Shown: in pieces, positions 1 through 6,051 of the stretch
Numbering within the stretch: the stretch's first letter is position 1
How the letters are laid out: the number at the start of each line of letters is the position of its first letter
Program-made: the position numbers and the translations under genes
Origin: Planctomycetaceae bacterium
Lineage (GTDB): Bacteria > Planctomycetota > Planctomycetia > Planctomycetales > Planctomycetaceae
Length of the DNA: 8,285 nucleotides
Direction: 5' to 3'
Assembly (NCBI GenBank): GCA_016795125.1
Contig: JAEUIG010000428.1
Span: 1-8,285, forward strand
The notes under the pieces: model-generated
What the model saw: the letters and a program-made list of their open reading frames with translations, nothing else
Databases searched by the model: none
Told to the model about the DNA's origin: nothing

Positions 1-1137
1 ACATTCACGGTTTCGCTGAATGACGCCCTGCTCTACGAAGCCACCGACCCCACGCTCAAGCGCGGACGGATCGGGTTTTACGGCAGCCAGGGTCTCGTCC
101 ATGTCCGCAGCATCGAGATCGACGGCACGCCGTTGACGCCACAGGCGGAGTTCAGCATTCCGAAGCCGGACTACGCCATCGTCTGCGACGATGCAGGCGC
201 CGGCGCTTACGAAGCGTTTCCCGACGTCTGCCGGCTGAACGACGGCCGGCTGATGTGCGTGTTTTACGCCGGTTACGGGCATATCGCGCTGCCGACCGCA
301 CAGCTGCCGCGCGGCGGCCGCGTCTCGTATTGCACGTCCAGCGACGAGGGCCGCACCTGGTCGGAAGCACAGACCCTCTACGACGGTCCGGAAGATGATC
401 GCGATCCGTCCATCGTCCAGCTGGCCGACGGCACGCTGCTGTGCAACTTCTTCACACTGCGCGCGAAGGACGGATCCCCAGGTTACGAAGGTCTCGGCTC
501 GTGGCTGGTGCGGTCGACAGACGGAGGAGCCAGCTGGTCGGAGCCGCAACTGCTGTCGAAGACTTACTACTGCAGTTCGCCGATCCGCGTGCTGAGCACC
601 GGCCGACTGATCCTCGGCCTGTACGCGGAAGGCGGCGGGACGGCCAATGGCGCAGTGATCACCAGCGACGACCAAGGGCACACCTGGAGCCGCGAGATCG
701 ACATCGACAATGGCGGCCAGCGGTACGATGCGGAAACGGACGTCATCGAACTCGACGACGGATCGGTTTATGCCGCCGAGCGCGCCGAACGGGTCAACAT
801 GGGCTGGTCGATGTCGAAAGATGGCGGGACGACGTGGACCGTCTCGGAGCCGATGCCGTTTGCCGGTCACTGCCCGTACTTCCTGCGGACGCAGGACGAC
901 ATCATCCTCCTCGCGCACCGGCTGCCGAACACAAGCCTGCACTTCAGCCTCGATGAATGCGCCACGTGGAGCGAGAACGTGCCGATCGACAGCGTCATCG
1001 GCGCCTACCCGTCGCTGGTGAACCTCCAGGACGGCACCGTCCTGATCGTCTACTACGAGGAGGGTGACGGCTCCAGCATTCGCGCCAAGCGCTGCCGTGC
1101 GACTCGCGCGGGCATCGAGTGGCTGCCCCTCGACTGA
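1..1137 (+). CDS. Sialidase-like (Asp-box) protein, 5' end outside window
   Basis: This is a partial gene: the frame is open from base 1 and ends in TGA at 1135-1137, giving 378 visible residues. A TTG at 133 could be called as a start, but the 44 codons before it are protein-like, with GRIGFYGSQGLVHVRSIEI resembling the last strands of a LamG/DUF1080-type jelly roll, so the true start lies upstream of the window. The rest is a six-bladed-propeller-type sialidase domain. Counting from the codon at 133, Asp boxes (SxDxGxTW) occur at residues 69-76, 128-135, 178-185 and 228-235, with a degenerate fifth (SLDECATW) at 272-279. RDPSIVQL at 90-97 is a plausible Arg-containing active-site strand, but I see no canonical FRIP motif. 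The family includes exo-sialidases and other glycoside-cleaving enzymes, so the exact substrate is uncertain. It would probably act outside the cytoplasm, but the N-terminus with any signal peptide is not visible. It converges with the ABC gene. Confidence 0.85.
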   Translation, partial: TFTVSLNDALLYEATDPTLKRGRIGFYGSQGLVHVRSIEIDGTPLTPQAEFSIPKPDYAIVCDDAGAGAYEAFPDVCRLNDGRLMCVFYAGYGHIALPTAQLPRGGRVSYCTSSDEGRTWSEAQTLYDGPEDDRDPSIVQLADGTLLCNFFTLRAKDGSPGYEGLGSWLVRSTDGGASWSEPQLLSKTYYCSSPIRVLSTGRLILGLYAEGGGTANGAVITSDDQGHTWSREIDIDNGGQRYDAETDVIELDDGSVYAAERAERVNMGWSMSKDGGTTWTVSEPMPFAGHCPYFLRTQDDIILLAHRLPNTSLHFSLDECATWSENVPIDSVIGAYPSLVNLQDGTVLIVYYEEGDGSSIRAKRCRATRAGIEWLPLD

Positions 1138-1139
1138 GC

Positions 1140-1235
1140 ATTCCGGGAGGGCGAGGCGGCTTTGCACAATGATTCAGGGTACAGGCAACGCCCTCTCGAA
1201 AGGACTGACCTTCAATCATTGTCAGCCCGCGGAAT
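1140..1235. repeat. Imperfect long inverted repeat downstream of sialidase gene
   Basis: The core arms are acaatgatt at 1166-1174 and aatcattgt at 1214-1222, a perfect 9-bp inverted repeat separated by 39 bases. Pairing extends inward imperfectly (cagggt against accttc) and the flanks carry attccg at about 1140 and cggaat at about 1230, so the whole stretch could fold into one interrupted stem. There is no T-run after it, so a classical terminator is not supported. It may be a palindromic repeat element or a diverged stem-loop. Confidence 0.45.
1143..1157 (+). repeat. Short partial copy of the GGGAGGGCGAGGC repeat
   Basis: These 15 bases (ccgggagggcgaggc) are identical to 2754-2768, the outer part of the left arm of the inverted repeat inside the ABC gene. 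They start 5 bp after the sialidase stop codon. The identity ends after 1157, so this is a fragment or a diverged family member. Confidence 0.6.
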
Positions 1236-1268
1236 CGCGAGCGAAACACCGATTCGCAGCGCCAGATT

Positions 1269-1340
1269 CACCACGGAGTACACGGAGACCACGGAGAAGA
1301 ACCAGGAGTTGAACGATTTTTCTCCGTGTCCTCCGTGGTG
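1269..1340. repeat. CACCACGGAG...CTCCGTGGTG inverted repeat (stem-loop)
   Basis: The left arm at 1269-1289 (caccacggagtacacggag and following bases) pairs with the right arm at 1320-1340 (ttctccgtgtcctccgtgg and following bases) with about two mismatches over 21 bp, around a 30-base centre. The left side holds an extra ccacggagaa unit, so cacggag-type heptads occur three times there and twice on the right. The five Ts at 1317-1321 precede the right arm rather than follow it, so it does not look like an intrinsic terminator. I recall similar CACGGAG-type repeats in planctomycete intergenic DNA, but this was not checked. Confidence 0.8.
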
Positions 1341-1412
1341 AACCTCCTTCCTCTGCAGAGGTTGGCGCGGATGACAATCCTCAATGGAGGGAGCACCACA
1401 ATTGTTGTGTAA

Positions 1413-1437
1413 GGCTGGGCGAGGCTCTCGCCGAGCC
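1413..1437. repeat. Hairpin of the GGGCGAGGCTC...GCCGAGCC family
   Basis: Arms 1413-1423 and 1427-1437 form an 11-bp stem with one G-G mismatch (1417/1433) and a 3-base loop. Bases 1416-1437 match the left arm of the inverted repeat inside the ABC gene (2759-2780) at 19 of 22 positions, so the two belong to one repeat family. It is part of a wider GC-rich block reaching to about 1537. Confidence 0.65.
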
Positions 1438-1513
1438 GCTGCGTCGAGACGACAGGCTGCGGCCTATCTCCTCTCGTTGCGGCCGGTCTCCTGACCGCGC
1501 CGCCGCTCAGACC

Positions 1514-1537
1514 GCAGGTCCTCCTCGAGGGGACCGC
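1514..1537 (-). terminator. GC-rich hairpin just past the ABC gene stop, possible terminator
   Basis: The sequence ggtcctcctcgaggggacc at 1517-1535 folds into a 7-bp stem including one G-T pair. GC/GC at 1514-1515 and 1536-1537 adds two pairs across a one-base bulge. In the direction of ABC transcription it lies about 21 bases after the stop codon. No T-run follows it, so it may simply be part of the repeat block; a terminator role is only positional inference. Confidence 0.3.
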
Positions 1538-1558
1538 CTTTCGTGTTCCCGCTGACCA

Positions 1559-3808
1559 CTACGTCAATTGCTTCTGAAACCGCAGCACGCTCAGGCAGAA
1601 AATCGAAATGCCGCAGCCCAGCAGTGCCAGCACCTGCGGCCACAGATCCAGGAAGTCCGCCCCGCGGAGGACAATCCCGCGCAGGATTTCGAGGAAGTAC
1701 GTCACCGGAATTCCGAACGACAGGACGTAGATTGGGAACGGCATCTGCGACCGCGGGAACACGAAGCCGGACAGCAGCACCGACGGCAGCATGATCAGGA
1801 ATGCGAACTGCATCGCCGCCAGTTGCGACTTGGCAAGCGTCGAGACGAGCAGTCCCAGCCCCAGCCCGCACATCAGGAACAGCAGGCTGAGTCCCAGGAG
1901 CAGCCAGAGGTCGCCGCGGATCGGCACTCCGAAGCCGAAGACCATCACCGCCAGCACCAGGCACATTTCGCCGAAACCGAGGGCCGCATACGGGACCAGC
2001 TTGCCGGCCAACAGGCCGGTCCGGCTCACGGGCGTGACGAACAACTGTTCCAGCGTTCCCATCTCCCGTTCGCGCACAATCGCGAACGACGTCAGGAACA
2101 GCGTGACCAGCTGCAGGATGATTCCGACGAGGCCCGGCACGAAAAAGTAGCTGCTTTCGAGGTTCGGGTTGTAGAGCAGCCGCGGGCGCATTTCGAGGGG
2201 CATGGCGACGCGGCCGGCGGCATTCCGCGCCGGTACGAACGGCAGCGTCTCCGCAAACGGCCGCGTCTGCGCCAGGGAGAGATTCAGGCCCAGGAGATTC
2301 GTAGCCTGCAGGGCCGTGGTCGCCACCTGCGAGTCGCTGCCATCGATGAGCACCTGCACCTGCACCTGTTCGCCGCGCACGAGCTGATCGGTGTAGTTTG
2401 GCGGGATGCAGACTCCCACCTTGGCCCGGCCGGAGGTCAGCGCCCTGCGGAACGAGTCCTCGTTGATCACGTAGCCGACAATCTCGAACGTACTGGTATT
2501 CTCGAAGGCATCGGCAAGGGCGCGGCCATGGCTCCGGCCATCGAGGTCGTAGATCACGGTCGGGATGTGCTCGACCTCCGTCTGGATCGCCACGCCGAAG
2601 ATGAACGTCTGGACGACCGGCACAGCGAACATGAAGAACAGCGTCGTCGGCTGCCGCCGGATGTGAGCGAACTCCTTGAGGACGATCGCCAGGAAGCCGA
2701 ACCCGAATCGCGCGGACGCCGGCCGTTCGCGCCGCTTGTCTTCGGAGACCGTCCCGGGAGGGCGAGGCTCCTGCCGAGCCGATTTCAGTGGAGAATCGAC
2801 TTGACCAGGCGGCTCGGCGGGAGCCTCGCCCTCCCGCGATTTCGATGCGACTACCGGGGTGTCGTTGCCGTTTGCCTGGCGTTCGGCCGCCGCGCGGGTC
2901 AGCGTGACGAACACATCCTCCAGCGTCGGCGCGATCTCGCGCGCCGACGCATGCTCCCCCTGCGGGATATGCCCCAGCAGTTCGCGCTCGCCGACGGAGT
3001 CGTTCGCCAGGACGTGGATCTTCTGGCCGAAGAACGTCGCGTCGCGGATGCCCTCGGCGGAGCGCAGCGCGAGCAGCGCCTCGGGCGGATGGATCGCATC
3101 AACTTCCCAGCGGCGCGTCCCGGCCGGCGTCACCTCGGGCCGTTGCTTGAGATCGTCCGGTTTGCCGAGGCAGATGAGCCTGGAGTTGTAGATGTAGCCC
3201 ATCTCCGTGCAACGTTCGGCCTCGTCCATGTAATGCGTGGTGACGAACAGCGTGACACCCTCTCCCGCCAGCCGGTACAGGAGGTCCCACAGGTCGCGCC
3301 GGGCCACCGGATCGATCCCTGCTGTCGGCTCGTCCAGGAAGAGCACCTGTGGCTCGTGGATCAGCGAGCACGCCAGCGCCAGGCGCTGCTTCCAGCCTCC
3401 GGACAGCGTCCCCGCGAGTTGCGTTACGCGGTTACCGAGCGACGTCAGGTCCAGCACGGCCTGCCGCCGCTCCGCCAGCTTCTCCGGCGAGAGCCCATAG
3501 ATGCGACCGTAGAACTCGATGTTCTCCTCGACGCTCAGGTCGGCGTACAGGCTGAACTTCTGTGACATGTAGCCGATCCGGGGCTTGATCAGCTCCGCAT
3601 CGGTGGCAACATTGTAGCCGAGTACCGTGGCGCCGCCGGCCGTCGGCGGCAGCACGCCGCACAGCATGCGGATGATCGTCGACTTGCCGCTGCCGTTCGG
3701 TCCCAGCAGACCAAAGATCGCCCCGCGCGGCACATCGAACGACACGTCCGCGACGGCGACCAGATCGCCGAAGGTGCGAGCAAGATGGCGGACTTCGATG
3801 ACGGCCAT
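1559..3808 (-). CDS. ABC transporter ATPase-permease fusion (ABC-2 type exporter)
   Basis: The 749-residue product joins one ABC ATPase to one ABC-2 permease. The ATPase (about 1-305) shows Walker A GPNGSGKST at 36-44, Q-loop Gln83, signature LSGGWKQR at 135-142, Walker B VLFLDEPTAG at 155-164 and H-loop His192. A charged Pro/Ala-rich linker (about 306-366) follows. The permease half (about 367-749) starts with a helix near 385-405, then a periplasmic-type domain to about 555, then about five helices (555-577, 600-625, 632-657, 665-685, 720-742). GTLEQLFVTPVSR at 584-596 is a conserved ABC-2 permease segment. The architecture fits drug, lipid or toxic-compound exporters of the YbhFS/RbbA kind, presumably working as a homodimer in the inner membrane with the HlyD protein encoded upstream. 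The substrate cannot be read from sequence. The start is ATG at 3808; CCTCCCTCC precedes it, so there is no Shine-Dalgarno. Residues 325-352 come from an inserted repeat. Confidence 0.93.
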   Translation of the reverse strand: MAVIEVRHLARTFGDLVAVADVSFDVPRGAIFGLLGPNGSGKSTIIRMLCGVLPPTAGGATVLGYNVATDAELIKPRIGYMSQKFSLYADLSVEENIEFYGRIYGLSPEKLAERRQAVLDLTSLGNRVTQLAGTLSGGWKQRLALACSLIHEPQVLFLDEPTAGIDPVARRDLWDLLYRLAGEGVTLFVTTHYMDEAERCTEMGYIYNSRLICLGKPDDLKQRPEVTPAGTRRWEVDAIHPPEALLALRSAEGIRDATFFGQKIHVLANDSVGERELLGHIPQGEHASAREIAPTLEDVFVTLTRAAAERQANGNDTPVVASKSREGEAPAEPPGQVDSPLKSARQEPRPPGTVSEDKRRERPASARFGFGFLAIVLKEFAHIRRQPTTLFFMFAVPVVQTFIFGVAIQTEVEHIPTVIYDLDGRSHGRALADAFENTSTFEIVGYVINEDSFRRALTSGRAKVGVCIPPNYTDQLVRGEQVQVQVLIDGSDSQVATTALQATNLLGLNLSLAQTRPFAETLPFVPARNAAGRVAMPLEMRPRLLYNPNLESSYFFVPGLVGIILQLVTLFLTSFAIVREREMGTLEQLFVTPVSRTGLLAGKLVPYAALGFGEMCLVLAVMVFGFGVPIRGDLWLLLGLSLLFLMCGLGLGLLVSTLAKSQLAAMQFAFLIMLPSVLLSGFVFPRSQMPFPIYVLSFGIPVTYFLEILRGIVLRGADFLDLWPQVLALLGCGISIFCLSVLRFQKQLT
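2755..2836. repeat. 82-bp inverted repeat inside the ABC gene linker (REGEAPAEP element)
   Basis: Arms 2755-2780 and 2811-2836 are 26 bp each and match as inverted copies at 25 of 26 positions, around a 30-base centre. Read on the minus strand the element is in frame and encodes R325 to G352 of the ABC fusion, beginning REGEAPAEPPG. The same motif family occurs in the convergent gap at 1143-1157 and 1413-1437. It lies between the ATPase and the membrane domain, where extra residues should be tolerated. I recall REGEAPAEP-type peptides being frequent in planctomycete proteins; that is memory, not a search. Confidence 0.88.
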
Positions 3809-3813
3809 GGAGG

Positions 3814-3847
3814 GAGGTCAGAGGTCGGACGTCAGAAGTCAGAGTCA
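3814..3847. repeat. Degenerate heptamer tandem array before the ABC start
   Basis: Five consecutive units on the plus strand read gaggtca, gaggtcg, gacgtca, gaagtca and gagtca (the last is one base short). On the transcribed strand the consensus is TGACNTC. The array ends 5 bp before the ABC start codon, occupying the place of a ribosome-binding site without supplying a purine-rich one. Its role is unknown. Confidence 0.7.
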
Positions 3848-3877
3848 ATCAGTGGTCAGTTTTCGGCATCGACCGCA

Positions 3878-3895
3878 CGCTTGCGGTTTCGCCAC
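3878..3895 (-). repeat. Copy 1 of an 18-nt dispersed sequence (gtggcgaaaccgcaagcg)
   Basis: On the minus strand this reads gtggcgaaaccgcaagcg, identical to 7838-7855 on the plus strand. It lies in the 101-bp gap between the HlyD and ABC genes. Part of it joins a small hairpin: accgca at 3872-3877 pairs with tgcggt at 3882-3887 around a 4-base loop. Confidence 0.6.
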
Positions 3896-3909
3896 AGCAG
3901 AAGCCAGAC

Positions 3910-5040
3910 CTACTTCGTACGGTTCTCCAGCCACACGTCGGCCGCCATGCCGGGGCGGAGCTTGTCGTCCGGATTCTGCAGCGCGACCTTGATGCGGAAC
4001 ACCTGCTTGGCCCGCTCTTCCGGGGTCTGCACATTGCTGGGAGTGAATTCCGCGTTGCGAGACACGTAAATGATTTCGCCCGTGAATGTCTGATCGGGAT
4101 AGCTGTCCACGGTGACGTCGACCTGCTGCCCGATTTTGACATCCAGTTCGTCTTCCGGCACATAGGCGCGGACCCACAGCGAGTTGCGATCGAGGACCGA
4201 AATCGCCGGAGCGTTGGCGGCGATCAGGTCGCCCGGCTGCAGCTCGATCGCTTCCACGCTCCCTTCCAGCGGCGCAGCGACGGTCAGCTCGCGAAGCTGC
4301 GATTGCACCGCGTGCAGCGCGGCCTCGGCCTCCTGCATGCCGGCGTATGCCGCCTGCACGTCCTGCTCCCGGTAACCTTTCTGCACGAGTTCCAGCGCGG
4401 CGCGGGCCTCTTCCAACTGGGCTTCGGCGTCGCGGACATCTTCCTCGCGAGTCCCGGCCTCGAGGAGCGCGAGTTGCTCGGTGCGCGCGCTGGCCATCGC
4501 CTCCGAGGCCTTCAGTTCGGAAACGGCGCGGTCGTAGTTCTGCTGCGTCGTCGCCTGCTCGGAATACAGCTTCTGCACGCGCTGATGGTTGTCCCGCGCC
4601 AATTGCAGGTTGGCCTCGGCGACGTTCAGCTCCGCGCGGGCCGACTCGATCTCCTGCGGGCGCGGGCCGTTGCGGGCCTTTTCGGCGCGGGCTTCCCACT
4701 GCCGGACTCGCGCCTGGGCCTGCGCGACTTCCTCGACGCGATACCCCTGCGACAGTTTCTCGTACTCGGCGCGTGCCCGGTCGCGCGCGGCGACCTGCAC
4801 CGCTTCCCGTTCCTTCAGGTCGTACGGATCCAGTTCAACGAGGATATCCCCTTTCTGCACGCTTTTCCCTTCGGTGACATGCACGCTCAGCACGCGGCCG
4901 CCGACACGCGATCCCAGCCGGATTTCATCGGCCTCGATGAATCCCGAGACCACCAGCGGCACGTGACGCTGCCGGCTCCACACCAGTGAGGTGATGAGCG
5001 CCACAACGATGACGGCGAATCCAATGATGCGGCTTTTCAT
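3910..5040 (-). CDS. HlyD-family membrane fusion (periplasmic adaptor) protein
   Basis: The 376-residue product would bridge an inner-membrane exporter and the cell exterior. Residues 5-21 are a hydrophobic signal anchor. A biotinyl/lipoyl-like half domain follows at about 30-72 (GFIEADEIRLGSRVGGRV, then VTEGKSVQKGDILVELD), with a long coiled-coil hairpin at about 75-255 whose tip is near LYSEQATTQQNYDRA (158-172). The second lipoyl half is at 252-285 (TVAAPLEGSVEAIELQPGD) and a beta-barrel region runs to the end (LWVRAYVPEDEL, GEIIYVSRNAEFTP, LRPGMAADVWL). The length and the hairpin resemble YbhG/YhiI-type adaptors. The start is ATG at 5040, with no clear Shine-Dalgarno. The ABC fusion gene begins 101 bp downstream on the same strand, which supports one exporter unit. 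No TolC-like gene is visible. The hairpin contains four copies of a GxRxxE-type motif. Confidence 0.93.
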   Translation of the reverse strand: MKSRIIGFAVIVVALITSLVWSRQRHVPLVVSGFIEADEIRLGSRVGGRVLSVHVTEGKSVQKGDILVELDPYDLKEREAVQVAARDRARAEYEKLSQGYRVEEVAQAQARVRQWEARAEKARNGPRPQEIESARAELNVAEANLQLARDNHQRVQKLYSEQATTQQNYDRAVSELKASEAMASARTEQLALLEAGTREEDVRDAEAQLEEARAALELVQKGYREQDVQAAYAGMQEAEAALHAVQSQLRELTVAAPLEGSVEAIELQPGDLIAANAPAISVLDRNSLWVRAYVPEDELDVKIGQQVDVTVDSYPDQTFTGEIIYVSRNAEFTPSNVQTPEERAKQVFRIKVALQNPDDKLRPGMAADVWLENRTK

Positions 5041-5094
5041 CGCGGCTCGAATACGCGGGGAAAGGAATCGAAAGAATAGCGGCGTGGTCGCCGG

Positions 5095-6051
5095 TTAGCG
5101 ACGCATCGGAGAGGAGCGATCGTGCGCATCGGACCGCCACGTCTCTCCGACCGCCAGCCGGGCCAGCGATCGATCGGGAGGTGCATGGTTCGACCACCAC
5201 GCTTCCAGCCGCTCGATCGGTTCCCGCAGCGGCTCGTCGGCCAGCTGAAACGTCCCCCAGTGCATCGGAATCAGTGTCCGGGCGCCGCTATCGAGAAACG
5301 CCCGGCCCGCCTCCTCCGGATTGAGATGATTCTGCGACATGAACCACTGCGGCTCGTATCCGCCGATGGGGATCAGTGCGGCATCCAGCTTCGGGAATCG
5401 CCGGCCAACCTCTGCAAAGACGTCGCACCAGGCGGTGTCGCCGGCGAAGTAATACGAAAACGTCGGCGACTGAATCACAAAGCCGCCCCACAACGTGCGG
5501 TTGAAATCGAACGGCGTCCGCTGCGACCAGTGCCGGGCGGAAGTGAGGGTGATCGTCACGTCTCCCAGCGACGTCGCTTCCCACCAGTCGAGTTCGACAA
5601 CGCGTGCAAACAGCCGCTGCGTAAACAGTTTTCCGAGTCCGCGTGGAACAACAGCCGTGCCGTCGCGGCCGACGCCATCGATCGACGGCAGATCGAGATG
5701 GTCGTAGTGGTTGTGGCTGACCAGCAGGACATCAATCGGCGGCAGTTGGTCTGCCGCCAGTCCCGGCGTCCCGTGCCGCGGATAGACACGGGCCACTCGG
5801 CTTGAGAACACGGGATCGAACAGGAAGTTCACTCCGGCGAGTTGCACCAGGAACGACGAATGGCCGATCCACGTGATGCGTGCATCGCCGGAATCGACCC
5901 GTAGCCCCTGGAGGTCCGGCGCCACGGCGGACGCGGGCGGTCCCGGCGAGGCGGGACCGCGACGCCCCAGCAGCCGTTCCGCAATCGCCCAGCGAAACAC
6001 CTGCCAGTGCGTGGGACCGGAATGCGCGGGATCGTGATTGCGGAAGCGCAT
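5095..6051 (-). CDS. Metallo-beta-lactamase-fold hydrolase, NAPE-PLD/RomA-like
   Basis: The product is 318 residues from the ATG at 6051; a GTG at 6066 would add five residues (numbering here uses that longer form, 323 aa). The metal site is complete: SHNHYDH gives His118, His120, Asp122 and His123; His179 is in SARHWSQRTP; Asp210 is in FAGDTAW; and His269 is in PMHWGTF. These match in order the two-metal ligand set of NAPE-hydrolysing phospholipase D. Other family marks are WIGHSSFLVQ, FLFDPVFSSR, LWGGFVI and PIGGYEPQWFM with HLNPEEA. Bacterial relatives are annotated as RomA or generic MBL-fold hydrolases, with largely untested substrates; a phosphodiester such as a phospholipid is possible but unproven. 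No signal peptide is evident, so it is probably cytoplasmic. I prefer the ATG, but neither candidate has a Shine-Dalgarno. The HlyD gene starts 54 bp downstream, so co-transcription is plausible. Confidence 0.9.
   Translation of the reverse strand: MRFRNHDPAHSGPTHWQVFRWAIAERLLGRRGPASPGPPASAVAPDLQGLRVDSGDARITWIGHSSFLVQLAGVNFLFDPVFSSRVARVYPRHGTPGLAADQLPPIDVLLVSHNHYDHLDLPSIDGVGRDGTAVVPRGLGKLFTQRLFARVVELDWWEATSLGDVTITLTSARHWSQRTPFDFNRTLWGGFVIQSPTFSYYFAGDTAWCDVFAEVGRRFPKLDAALIPIGGYEPQWFMSQNHLNPEEAGRAFLDSGARTLIPMHWGTFQLADEPLREPIERLEAWWSNHAPPDRSLARLAVGETWRSDAHDRSSPMRR

Larger units (their letters stand above)
1138..1558. other. Convergent intergenic region rich in inverted repeats
   Basis: This 421-bp gap lies between the stop of the plus-strand sialidase gene and the stop of the minus-strand ABC gene. 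I find no credible gene in it. It contains a short copy of a sequence also found in the ABC linker element (1143-1157), a loose inverted repeat (about 1140-1235), a CACGGAG-type stem-loop (1269-1340), an 11-bp-arm hairpin (1413-1437) and a GC-rich hairpin near the ABC stop (1514-1537). Small reading frames crossing it are arginine-rich shadows. Confidence 0.8.

Noticed and set aside
133..135. TTG at 133 as the sialidase start codon
   Set aside because: The frame is open and protein-like upstream to base 1, and no Shine-Dalgarno precedes the TTG.
1269..1340. Intrinsic terminator for the sialidase gene
   Set aside because: The T-run (1317-1321) precedes the right arm of the stem instead of following it, and the structure starts over 130 bp after the stop codon. 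It fits a dispersed inverted repeat better.
1138..1558. CRISPR array
   Set aside because: The repeats are inverted and unlike one another, with no regularly spaced direct repeats or unique spacers.
1464..1964. Minus-strand open frame of 166 codons overlapping the ABC gene 3' end
   Set aside because: It is out of frame with the permease, low in hydrophobic segments, and its tail merely translates the intergenic repeat block.
1568..3565. Long plus-strand open frame (665 codons) antisense to the ABC gene
   Set aside because: Its product is rich in Gln, Arg, His and Glu with no recognisable domain, as expected for a shadow of a GC-rich gene. The opposite strand encodes a complete, motif-bearing ABC transporter over the same bases.
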